Assembly (NCBI RefSeq): GCF_002079055.1
Contig: NC_047498.1
Coordinates: 372,001-436,000 of the forward strand
DNA length: 64,000 nt
From: Saccharomyces paradoxus
Lineage: Eukaryota > Ascomycota > Saccharomycetes > Saccharomycetales > Saccharomycetaceae
Reading direction: 5' to 3'
The notes below the pieces were generated by a model that had not been told where the DNA came from, did no database searches, and was given only the letters and a program-made list of their open reading frames with translations. The position numbers and the translations under genes were made by a program. Of this stretch, positions 9,294 to 18,946 are shown one piece after another. The stretch's first letter is position 1; each line of letters opens with the position of its first letter.

Positions 9294-12200
9294 TTTTCAA
9301 TGTCGAGTATTATTGCTCTATTTACCAAGAAATACATGATTGGTGACCCATTTGTATTCACAAAACACGCAAATTCACAGTCACATATACATATATATAT
9401 ATACATATTATGGCGTTCATCTTTAGCCTACACAAGTTTCCTTTTGAGGCTTATAGTTCTTGAGTTCTTCGCTATTTTTAATTTCTTTTCCGCGAATGGT
9501 AATCGGATCGCCAATAATTTCTGCTACAAAGAAAGCGCGAAAAAAAATAAGAGACATTTTCTCCATTTCTTTTGTCTGTACGTGGCCCGGCCCCAAATAT
9601 CCGATTCCCATTTCTACGCCGGATCCGACCACCAGGAGACTCAGAGTCCAATAAGTCAGGAGGCAAAAACCAAGCCCCATTACCAACAGTACCACGGTCA
9701 AGGGTTTGTATGTACTGAATGCCAAGAAAACCAAATGGTGGCCACGCGCAGGGATTCCGTTATAAATGATATTGTAATTTGCTTATTTCATCACCCCAGG
9801 CCATTGTCTTGCTCTGTGTGCGGAAAAACTTCAAAAAAGTGCCTGTTCCGGTCCACGATCTCCGCACTAATTCGTCCTTTCCTTCAAACATGCAGCGTAT
9901 AAGCGTCGAATGGAGGATGGGTAGTGAGTGATTCTCTATCCTCCACTCGGAAGCTGCTGATATACAATTGGGAAAAAAAGTGGGCAAGAGGAAGAAGAGA
10001 GGGTTCACACAACAAGCCGCTATACTTAACGCTACTTGGAGAAAGGGTTCTCACTTGCGCTTGCTTTAGTTGATGTGCCATATAACGCCGTTTTATCCAC
10101 TCAAAGTTGAGTGAAAAGTAAATACATATATAATTTCATGGACGATCCAGAGAGAGTAAAGATAAAGGTGTAGTTGTCACATGAAAAGTATATGGAAGGG
10201 CGCCGTTGTCCCTACGTCTGATTGGGTCAAACGATAGGAATGATATGACAACCTTTGCTTCCAGCATTATGAAAAAATCGGAGCACACGTACATATATTC
10301 GTGTACATTTAGACAAAAATGTAGTTTTCATATATGCGGTCCTTACCGAGGGCGAACAAGGCAATTTCAAGGTCTGACTGACCAGGGTTTAGTGCCTAGG
10401 AGCCGCTTTTGGATTATCATTGCTCTATTGCAGGCCCAGTTAGTGTTGATTAGCCTACTCTTGAAACTGGGAGATAAGAACAGAGTGAGGACGATTTTGG
10501 TGCTACGTAGGAGCTTTTCATCATCTTGAGTTCAGCGTCTGCGTTTTTTCCTGACGCTGAATATAGTGGTTCGGTTTGTTCGTTTCAGCAATTTCAGCGA
10601 AGCCATACTTACAATGACTTATCGCCGTTCCCAAAAAGTACCAGCACTTTTACCGATGAGAATACCACCATTTGCAGAAGCAGCCCGCTCTTAACTAATA
10701 TGATGTAGCGTGTTATCACATACTGCGTCACCGGGCCCCTACAAAAATTGCAGTATTTTTTCATGCTTGATATTGCTTCGTGGAGCTATATATTCTCATA
10801 TGAGGACGGAATTTGCAACGTGGGGACTTCAAATGTTGTAATAAAGAGAAGAAACATGGTCAGCAGTCAATGCTCATTATAACCGTCAACATTCACCAGA
10901 ATACGGTACTGTTTGTCGAAATTCATAACCAACTCATCGTCCAATGCTAACGTACAATGAGTTATCGTCCATTAATTTTGCGACTATTTTTACACTAAGA
11001 ACAGACGAGTTTACGTTTATGCACAACAAGCAAGCAAGCAAACAAGCAAGCATTCGCTACTCTAGATGGAATCCCAAATCATCACTCAAATGTTACTTTT
11101 GGGTCTTGTTTTACAATTAAATGAGAAGAATACGATGTCCGGGGCTTCTGGTAAGCCTAAAGTGCATATTATAGGTCTTGTTCAAAGCACCATTATTATG
11201 CCGTGCATTTCAAAAATGACGTGAAATACGGTCCTCATGAATCCAAAGTCTTAACGTCTAGGGGCAGGGAGCTAGCAGGAAAATGCGACCAAGCGAATAA
11301 TTAATTCGTAGAGACGACTAACAAAGCATCGCCACAGCAGCTTTATCTCTTAGTTCTGATCGGGTTTACCATCTGGGAAGCAAACTTTCGGTGGCATTCT
11401 TTTGAGCAAAAACTTTTTCGGCAGTAACTGCATCTTATGGAAATTTATCATTTATCATTCAACTGATGAAAACTGGTTCTTCCTCAACCTAGAATCCCGT
11501 TCAGCATGTAGGATTCAAGCCGCTCGCACCTCTTTGAAACTGCCAAGTGAGCGAACTAATGCGGTTTTTAAGCGTTGCACATTCCTTTTTGCCCAGAAAA
11601 CTCACCAATATGGGTTCTTGAGTTCACCGAATGATCAAATTGGGGGCTTCCTCGATTTTATAGCCATCCCAACCACTGGGCTTTGACCTAGAGAGGAAGT
11701 GCAATGACCGGGACAATGTGGTTGTCATGTTGACATCAACAATTTAAGGAAAAAGTAAAAAAAAAAAGCAATGAAAAAAAAGAATCTCTTTAATTGAAGA
11801 CCCATTACCAAATTTTCGTTACTTGTATTGTGTTTGCCGCTTAATTTCTTTTGGTTTACCGTTTTTTACCTCCTTTATGATATATCTTCTATGCGTGAAA
11901 GGTCCGGCTCTAATGCATTCATCTAAACGTAGTATCCATATTTTCAAAACTGGCCCGATTCACTATGACTTCTACAATGGTTAGCATGATAGTGAACAGT
12001 TTCATAAACTAGACTTTTTCAAGTTAGTAAGATATATCTTGTTACAGCGTCATATGCTTTGATGTTCAATGTGTAATGTACAGAACTTCGTGTAATACCG
12101 AGTCACCCTCAGTTTAAAGAACTGGCCGGTTTCCTGCAGCTTCGTTTGGTCCATTAAAGACGCTGACCGTCGGATGTAGAGCAGCTTCTTGATACTGCAT

Positions 12201-12521
12201 AATCCGTACCAACTTGGGCACCTGTTGTCTCGTCCCACCTCTATAAGTATCGCGTACTCGTACCCCTCGAGCAGGTATGCTAGCTCTGCCTCAGTCCTCG
12301 CAATACACAACTCATGGAATACCTTACGTGTCAATCACAACTGTTCTTCTAGAATGCCGAGTTTCCAATTTTGGGATTTAAGTAATACCTTAGGTGCCTG
12401 TCACGCAATCCGTCCGCTGTATTTCTCCGCATAGAAGTTTTCAGTATGTGAGAGTGATAGTTAAAGTAAGTTAACATAGTGTGACTTTGGACATTGAAGA
12501 AAATAACCTAGTCCGCCAAGT
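9294..12521. other. 3.2-kb gene-poor region between YPS3 and YLR125W
   Basis: In S. cerevisiae this interval holds only the doubtful ORFs YLR122C, YLR123C and YLR124W. Here I find open frames of at most about 200 codons, mostly without an ATG start and without yeast codon bias. The most protein-like is an 85-codon frame with an ATG at 9680 (minus, 9423-9680), which has a hydrophobic N-terminal half. I see no tRNA, LTR or snoRNA. Local features are an alternating AT tract near 9386-9404 and a CAAG tetranucleotide repeat at 11027-11052. The first few hundred bases must include the YPS3 promoter. The function of the rest is unknown. Confidence 0.6.
11027..11052. repeat. CAAG tetranucleotide microsatellite
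   Basis: Six or so units of CAAG run in tandem, with one imperfect CAAA unit in the middle. This is a simple sequence repeat in the gene-poor interval. Confidence 0.8.
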
Positions 12522-12977
12522 ATGGGGCAAGTCTCAGAACCAACTGACAAGAACTTCAAGAACTTCAAGAACCATTTGATAAAGAACATAACTTCTCAGG
12601 AATCCTTAAAAACTAGAATTGAGGATGAAAATAGTGATGTCACCAATCCGACAGAGGATAACTATTCCCTATTTAATAAAACAGGGGCATTGACGGACGG
12701 TGGAATTACTGCTGAAGAAGGATGTTTATGCTCACATGAAGAAGAGGATTCACCTTCACGTTCAGAAGAAGATTCAGAAGAAGATTCAGAAGAAGCTGAA
12801 AAAGAAGCTGAAAAAGAAGCTGAAAAAGAAGCTGAAAAAGAATCTGCAAGGGCCTTTAGCGAGCTAGTTGCAGTCCTGCAGGACAAAGACATACCACTAG
12901 GTGTATTAGACGAACCTCAGGTAAAAGACTGGCTTGAAAAATACACTGGCGTCTATAGAAGCTCTTGGCATAGGTAA
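12522..12977 (+). CDS. YLR125W-like acidic protein of unknown function
   Basis: A 151-codon frame with an ATG start lies exactly where S. cerevisiae has YLR125W (136 codons by memory), whose function is unknown. The first half is polar and the C-terminus (ELVAVLQDKDIPLGVLDEPQVKDWLEKYTG) looks like folded, coding sequence. In between is a run of four-residue units, SEED twice, SEEA, then EKEA three times and EKES. It is encoded by 12-base tandem repeats at 12762-12842. Repeat expansion may explain the extra length. No membrane segment or signal peptide is visible. The high charge gives a coiled or disordered middle. Conservation in position supports a real gene, but I cannot assign a role. Confidence 0.7.
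   Translation: MGQVSEPTDKNFKNFKNHLIKNITSQESLKTRIEDENSDVTNPTEDNYSLFNKTGALTDGGITAEEGCLCSHEEEDSPSRSEEDSEEDSEEAEKEAEKEAEKEAEKESARAFSELVAVLQDKDIPLGVLDEPQVKDWLEKYTGVYRSSWHR
12762..12842 (+). repeat. 12-base tandem repeat inside YLR125W
   Basis: Units of TCAGAAGAAGAT (from 12762) grade into four perfect copies of GCTGAAAAAGAA (12795-12842). Unit length is a multiple of three, so copy-number change keeps the frame and alters only the number of acidic/basic four-residue blocks. Confidence 0.9.
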
Positions 12978-14046
12978 TCACGTAAAAATGCCATATTTTG
13001 TGCGAGCTAGGAGAATATTCTTAGGAAAAGGTTAAGAACAAAAAACATCACATAGAAAGCAGCAAGATTATCAGGGCATAAAAAATAGTCCCTGGCAGTC
13101 CGGCACACAATGGGTTAATTGGATGTAGAGCTATACTACCAAGGAATATCTGCATGTCGCGGAACCAAAAAGCAATCTAATTCTTTGTTTCTTTCTTTTT
13201 CTTATGTTTCCCTAAATATCTCAGGTTGTTCTTTCCATCAAGCTTAGTCCTGATATAAGACAGAAAAACGAGAAGAGAGAGTGAGTTTGAATCTTTGTTA
13301 GTACTTGTTGATGTATCTATCTCTTTAAGGATTAATTAGAGACGGCAAATTCTGTTTTTCGTTGACTTGAGCTTGTTGAGTTTATTTGCAGACACCAACG
13401 TAAGCAGACATCAATTCAAGCAGTTGTGTTCTCAGAGTTTAACCCGATTTATTTGTTTGTTTGCTACAATGTATTCAGATTGGTTCGAAAAATCAAAACC
13501 GAAAGCATATATATAAGATGGGGTTATTATGCATATAGAGGTGATATAACCAGGTAAAGTTTCCTCACAATCCCCAACATTTAGGACCTGTTGACCTTCC
13601 TCAGACTTCTGCACTTAATGCTCTCAAGTTTATGTGTCATGTACGCTATAGTGAAACTGCCGTGAGGTCGTTAGAACAAATTTTGAACTACTGGAAGGCT
13701 ACGATATGTAATTAAACAGATCCAATAATGAGCGTCATATTTTTTCGCAGGTGTGATCACTGAGACTTGAACAGCTGTGTTCATTATGCATAAGCAAGAA
13801 AAAAAAAATACACACAAAAAGGGGTTATTGTATCCAACTTAAAAGACGGAACGCGGTACTATTGAAGTCTCCGGATACTCATTATTGGAGTGGTTTAGTA
13901 AAGTTGTTGCAAGATTCTGGAAAATGAAGGGAACCATTTATCCAGGCCTTCATACAAAATGAATTCACATTAAAAATATCAAACATGCCTTATAAGCTAT
14001 ATTTCATACACATCCTCCATAGACTATATAACGCAAACAGGATGTT
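12978..14046. other. 1.07-kb spacer between YLR125W and YLR126C
   Basis: This is the 3' flank of two converging genes. It holds A-rich tracts (for example 13798-13810) and no convincing ORF, tRNA or LTR. It continues the gene-poor character of the interval to its left. Confidence 0.5.
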
Positions 14047-14802
14047 TCATATTTTTTGCAAGAATAGCCTCCAAATACTCCTGGCAGCTTGAATACCATT
14101 ATTATCCAGCTCCTGGCACTGTCTTTCGTATCTATCAAACTCTTCGAGGGTGAGCTTGTCTTGAGACTTCAACAGTCCTTTCTGAGCGACGTCACTATTA
14201 AATTCAGGATGTCCTTGAAATGTTAGCACTTTATTTTGCCTATAAAACCCTTGGTTATGACATTTTTCACTTGACCCCCAATTTTGATATCCATCTGGAA
14301 CATTGAACACACAGTCACTGTGCACTTCCGAAAGATTTAACTGTGGACCACCAAATAGCTCCTGACCCACTGAGTTTAGTTTTAGTGACACAACACCACC
14401 TTCAAACCCTTTCGGGTTCCGACCAACTGAACTGCCTAGGGCAGCTGCGATAATTTGATGGCCAAAACATATTCCGGCCACGGGTGGATATTCAATCTTA
14501 CTACTTAGCATCTCGTTTAAGAAACTTCTTAGCTTCATAATCCATTCAATTTTGTTATCGAATGAATCATATTTTGACCCAGTGATGTATACGCCCAAAT
14601 ATTCATCTTTTTGAAGATTCGACAATTGAGGAAACAAATTTTTTTGCACATGAAACACCTCATATTCAACATCCTCTTTAATGCATTCCAGTTTCCTGGT
14701 CTGTTCTAGCAGTTTGATAGCCATATCAACAAAATTACCCCATGGCTTACTCCATTCATTATCTTCATCTGTATAAAGAATAACTATTTTTTTTACTGTC
14801 AT
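14047..14802 (-). CDS. YLR126C, class I glutamine amidotransferase-like protein
   Basis: This is a stand-alone class I glutamine amidotransferase domain of 251 residues, as in S. cerevisiae. The nucleophile elbow is GICFGHQ with catalytic Cys112, and the His-Glu pair is in QGHPEF (H198, E200), so the triad is complete. The substrate that receives the ammonia is unknown. The yeast orthologue has been linked to copper and iron homeostasis by expression. The frame stays open upstream to an ATG at 14844, but I chose the ATG at 14802 (MTVKKIVILY) because it gives the family length and starts directly at the first beta strand. It lies between a large spacer and APC2. Confidence 0.92.
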   Translation of the reverse strand: MTVKKIVILYTDEDNEWSKPWGNFVDMAIKLLEQTRKLECIKEDVEYEVFHVQKNLFPQLSNLQKDEYLGVYITGSKYDSFDNKIEWIMKLRSFLNEMLSSKIEYPPVAGICFGHQIIAAALGSSVGRNPKGFEGGVVSLKLNSVGQELFGGPQLNLSEVHSDCVFNVPDGYQNWGSSEKCHNQGFYRQNKVLTFQGHPEFNSDVAQKGLLKSQDKLTLEEFDRYERQCQELDNNGIQAARSIWRLFLQKI

Positions 14803-15046
14803 TATGGTGTTTTCTTGGGATTTTTTGATATAATTCAATACCAATATATGTTAGCGCAACATTTTTTAGAACTATAACGGTAGACGTTTTAAACTTTTTT
14901 ATTTATCTATGTGTAAATATATAAACCTTATCTGTCTTTTTTCATGTGGACCTCGGCTCCACTTCTGCCACTTTGGCGCGCGTTGACATTTTGCAATAAA
15001 AAGGAGAGATTGTTTGTAGCGGTATGTGAAAACTGCACCTCGATCA

Positions 15047-17605
15047 TCAGTTTTTATGCTCATTTTTCACTACTTCGTATGATCCATTGGCGATGTATTT
15101 CAGCCTACCTTCATCTGCTAGAGTACTTAAATATTTTTCTAATTCTTGAAGGGTGATTCGGTTATATCCCCAATCTTTTGGTACCGTAGTTTTCAAAAAA
15201 GAATGGATCTTATGAAGTTTCATGGCACCTAAATTAGCCAGCATTCCTTCGATGAATGGTAAACTTCTTTGCAGTGTTAATTCATATTTCCTATCTACCT
15301 CAGAATCGTCATGTGATTCCTGATTATTGTTCTCAATCTCCATTGGGATGATCTTTTGTGCTTGGTCAAAATCTGTGTCGCAATATTCAATAACGGAATA
15401 AATTTCTTTCTCATTCGAAAGCACACCTTTTTGAATCCAGAAATTTAACAGATGAATAAGCCTTGGAGAAGAGATATTTAGCGACTCAGAGAGCTGCTCC
15501 AATGATAGACAAAGTGGTTCATCATTTGTGGAATGAAACTGATTTATTACGCTGCATTGTTCTAAAGAAACGTCCAAAACTAATCTCCTGCCATCTTTGA
15601 AGGCTAACTCTATTTCTACTTTTCCTTGATCTTTGCATAGTTGTAACTTGCGTCCAGGTTTCAACTGTGAGTATATATCAGAATATTTTTGTAGTTCCTT
15701 TTCTAAATCTATTGGTAGATGGAATGCTAGGTCACTAGAACTTTGCGTATCACAATTGTATTTCCAGTATAACAGTGAAATAAATTTTGGGAATATTAGT
15801 GGGTCTAATCCGGCCACTTCATGCATTTTACGGCACAGCTCCTCGCTACACTTAATATCCCAGAGCATGACATCAATGCTATTTAGATTCGATTGATCTG
15901 CATCCGCTACAGGGGCTGTTGTTTCCGGTAGTCCTAATATACCGTTTGTTATGTAATTGGCATGACTTCTCTCTGTGAATTTAACTATTTTTTCCCTTAT
16001 TAGCTTCAAACATTGGGTCCATTTGTCATCCAATCTGTAAAACTTCAAAGTGAATAATCTATCGGTCAAGAGATTTCGAAATTCAGATATAAAAAATTCT
16101 CTGGATTCAAAAAGGTCTAAAAGTATTTCAAACAAATTTGTCTTAATATAACTTGATTTAGCGCTACCAGGAATCATATCATTAGGCTCCGGTACCCAAG
16201 TCAAATAATAATTGAGTATATGTTCGTATATCATGGTGTGTCTTGTCGTAGAAACCCCATTCGGTTCCCTCTTTCCTTTCATCTTGAGATTCCATAGAAA
16301 GGGGCTTTTTTTATTCATATCCCTTTTCATGATGTTCGTATCTTGGTTGATATCAGAATCGTGTAAGGTGTCTACAAGTGAGAGCAATGCCTTCATATCT
16401 ACTTTGAAATTAATTTTCTCCTTTAGTTCTTCTTCAGGTAAGTCCAACATTGCATATAACAATACGTTTACTAAGTGCTTCCGCTCTTGAAAATAAGGTT
16501 TGACAAACGTTGTTATTGAGTGCAGGCATCTTCCTGTTGGATTCAAGACCAAAAATGCTTTAATAGTTTTAACATATCTCAACAAAGCATCCACCGTAGT
16601 TATGCTGGGGTTTAGAATGTATTTCTTGAAATCGGACAAAAATGTTGTCACGATATTTGTATAATCCTTGAAGTCTTTCATAATTTTCTTCAACTCCAAT
16701 AAAGTAACCTTTGAATCAGGATAAGCCAAAACGCATATATCAAAGATTTCCTTCGTTCTTATCCTAAGGAAGTTCGATTCAAAACAGTTGAAAACTGTAG
16801 TGGTTAGTTCGTGATCATCCTCTGGACAGCCGACTAATTTAGAGAATTGGGACCAGTACTGATTGATAAATTTATTGAATGTTTCCATAATCATAAACCT
16901 TTTATTCCATACTCCACTCATGTTATCTTCACAGAATTTATTGATTTTGTTGTAAAGAGCATTAACTATCAATTCCATAGAGGATAACGAACCGTCAGCA
17001 GAGTTGAGCCACTGGATTAAATTGCTTGCTAGGTCAAAATCATCATCCATTATTAATTTATCCAATCTTGTTCTTAAATTACTCTTGAACCTTATATTTC
17101 TATTCAACAAATAATGTCTTAAAGAATTAAGTTCAAGTGCCCAACCGTTCACATGTACCTCAAAGATAGGAACGTAACGTAAGGGAAACTCATAATAATT
17201 TTCCCATCGTTGAATATCTTTTAAATAATTGATGTTATCAAAATGTAAGAAAAAATGATAACGAACTTGGAAAATATAATACTCTTTAAGCGTGGATAAA
17301 AGCTGTAGTTGTAACTCTTTGTTTGTATTTCCCTCATTAACTATTGAATTGTTTGTTTGGCTAGTGTTTATCACACTATATGGGGAGGTGGATGCGTTAT
17401 TAGGAAAGAGAACCTTGATGATATTTTTAATACGAAGACTAGGGGGGCGTAGTTGATGGTTACTCTTAGGATCGTTAGGGCTCATCCATGTAAGTAAAGA
17501 GTTCAAATCATCAGCGATGTTTGTGTGAAAGATGTATGAAGAAAGTGTTTGTAACTCATCTGTAATAGTTTTTAAATCTCGAGTTGGGGTAATTTGAATT
17601 GACAT
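15047..17605 (-). CDS. APC2: Apc2, cullin subunit of the anaphase-promoting complex
   Basis: Apc2 is the cullin-like scaffold of the APC/C. Its C-terminal part binds the RING subunit Apc11, and the complex ubiquitinates securin and cyclins. The protein has 852 residues (853 in S. cerevisiae). The N-terminal two thirds are helical. The cullin homology region spans roughly residues 480-760, with [16 protein letters not shown] and [13 protein letters not shown] inside it. The C-terminal winged-helix domain ([16 protein letters not shown]) is typical of APC2. The gene is divergent from DCN1, another cullin-related gene, across about 210 bases. Confidence 0.96.
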   Translation of the reverse strand: MSIQITPTRDLKTITDELQTLSSYIFHTNIADDLNSLLTWMSPNDPKSNHQLRPPSLRIKNIIKVLFPNNASTSPYSVINTSQTNNSIVNEGNTNKELQLQLLSTLKEYYIFQVRYHFFLHFDNINYLKDIQRWENYYEFPLRYVPIFEVHVNGWALELNSLRHYLLNRNIRFKSNLRTRLDKLIMDDDFDLASNLIQWLNSADGSLSSMELIVNALYNKINKFCEDNMSGVWNKRFMIMETFNKFINQYWSQFSKLVGCPEDDHELTTTVFNCFESNFLRIRTKEIFDICVLAYPDSKVTLLELKKIMKDFKDYTNIVTTFLSDFKKYILNPSITTVDALLRYVKTIKAFLVLNPTGRCLHSITTFVKPYFQERKHLVNVLLYAMLDLPEEELKEKINFKVDMKALLSLVDTLHDSDINQDTNIMKRDMNKKSPFLWNLKMKGKREPNGVSTTRHTMIYEHILNYYLTWVPEPNDMIPGSAKSSYIKTNLFEILLDLFESREFFISEFRNLLTDRLFTLKFYRLDDKWTQCLKLIREKIVKFTERSHANYITNGILGLPETTAPVADADQSNLNSIDVMLWDIKCSEELCRKMHEVAGLDPLIFPKFISLLYWKYNCDTQSSSDLAFHLPIDLEKELQKYSDIYSQLKPGRKLQLCKDQGKVEIELAFKDGRRLVLDVSLEQCSVINQFHSTNDEPLCLSLEQLSESLNISSPRLIHLLNFWIQKGVLSNEKEIYSVIEYCDTDFDQAQKIIPMEIENNNQESHDDSEVDRKYELTLQRSLPFIEGMLANLGAMKLHKIHSFLKTTVPKDWGYNRITLQELEKYLSTLADEGRLKYIANGSYEVVKNEHKN

Positions 17606-17813
17606 AACGTAACAATTTAACTACACGCCATAAATATCTATAATCTCGCTAGATTTGGCTTTCATCTAGTTTTCGATATTTTAGCCCTTTTGTTTACTAC
17701 TGTTTTTGTAACCAAGGGTTTGAAAATTTGGATATACCTCATGAACTTACGCAATAACATACAGATACCCGTAAAAAAAAGAAAATATTGGGATACGTTC
17801 TTGCATTCAGGAC

Positions 17814-18719
17814 ATGGTATGTAATCGTTTTAATTCTGTTCCTTTAACTGTCAGGTTCTCCAAAACACTAACACTTTGTTGGCAAGAGGCGTTCGCATGT
17901 AATGCATCATTATAGAGTAGTAAAATAAAAGGAGAGGATACGAGCCCGGAGCAGGAGGCAATCGAATCATTCACCTCGCTGACCAAATGTGACTTCAAAG
18001 TATCCAGGAAGTACTTACAGCGTAATCACTGGAACATCAATTACGCTCTCAATGATTATTATGACAAGGAAATAGGGACATTTACTGACGACGTTTCGGC
18101 TCCGGTTCATCCAGTTATATACCCGAAGGAATTAATACAGGTATTTGAACACTACAGCAGTAACAATTTGTTCGATATAGACTCACTGATCAAGTTCATT
18201 GAAGACTTAGGCTACAACCTGGATGATTTAGTAACGTTATGTTTAGCGCATTTACTAGGGTACAAGAAACTAGAAGAACCTTTAAAACGAGAGGACTTCC
18301 TGTCAATATGGTTTATGCAAGGCTGTTCCACAATTTCAGAGATGCGAGAGTGCACCACGCGGTTAAACGTTAAATTACATGAAGACTTACAATATTTCAC
18401 CCAAATCTACAACTACGCTTTCCATTTAATTCTGGACTCGAATCGCAAAGATATAGACACAGACGAAGCTATTCAGTATTGGAAGCTATTTTTACAACCA
18501 GAGTACCCAGTGTGTATGGAACCAGACTTGCTTGAGGCATGGTTCCTTTTCCTTCGCGATGAAGGGAAAACCACAATAAGTAGAGACACATGGCGTATGT
18601 TGCTCCTCCTTTTCAAGCGATACCCCGCTATTCAGACAATAATGGACGATTACGACGAAACTGCAGCCTGGCCATTCATTATCGATGAGTTCTACGAGTA
18701 CTTACAAAATCAGCAATGA
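17814..18719 (+). CDS. DCN1: Dcn1, NEDD8 (Rub1) E3 ligase for cullins, with one intron
   Basis: Dcn1 promotes transfer of Rub1/NEDD8 from Ubc12 to the cullin Cdc53. The coding sequence is spliced: exon 1 is just the ATG at 17814-17816, the intron is 17817-17915, and exon 2 runs 17916-18719. The joined product has 268 residues and begins MSSKIKGEDTSPEQEAIESF, close to the remembered S. cerevisiae protein (269). An N-terminal UBA-like region (about 10-50, SFTSLTKCDFKVSRKYLQ) is followed by the PONY/DCUN1 domain (about 65-268), ending with the conserved DYDETAAWPFIIDEFYEYL that contacts the cullin. No ATG in exon 2 would give the full UBA region, which supports the splice. Confidence 0.93.
17817..17915 (+). 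other. DCN1 intron (99 bases)
   Basis: The 5' splice site GTATGT follows the start codon directly. The branchpoint is CACTAAC at 17866-17872, one base off TACTAAC. The 3' splice site is TATAG ending at 17915. Joining ATG to AGTAGTAAA keeps a long open frame through exon 2. Confidence 0.88.
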
Positions 18720-18816
18720 GCACCTCTTTATACAATTAAACGTGTGCCGTTCATTATTGTATAACATCCGTTACCCTTCCAATAATATTTATGGGAATAA
18801 GGCGGAGATAAGAAAC

Positions 18817-18839
18817 GCGATGAGCAGTGGAAAAATTTT
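18817..18839 (+). promoter_or_regulatory. PAC and RRPE motifs upstream of DIP2
   Basis: GCGATGAG (18817-18824, PAC) and AAAAATTTT (18831-18839, RRPE) stand 6 bases apart and about 110 bases before the DIP2 ATG. This pair marks ribosome-biogenesis promoters bound by Dot6/Tod6 and Stb3, which fits Dip2's role in rRNA processing. Confidence 0.75.
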
Positions 18840-18946
18840 CAGAAATTTTCACTTCCTACATTATATAGACATATATATTGTAAAAAGATTGAACGTATAC
18901 CAGACTGGCCATTAGAACGATCAGCGAAACTGGAATAAGCGCTATT

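Noticed and set aside
9282-9902. 206-codon plus-strand frame upstream of YPS3
   Set aside because: It has no ATG at its listed start, uses A/T-driven codons (runs of Ile, Tyr, His) and overlaps the YPS3 promoter. I see no family motif.
9294-14046. Possible Ty LTRs (delta, sigma, tau) in the gene-poor region
   Set aside because: I looked for the known LTR ends and found none. Very old fragments could escape reading by eye.
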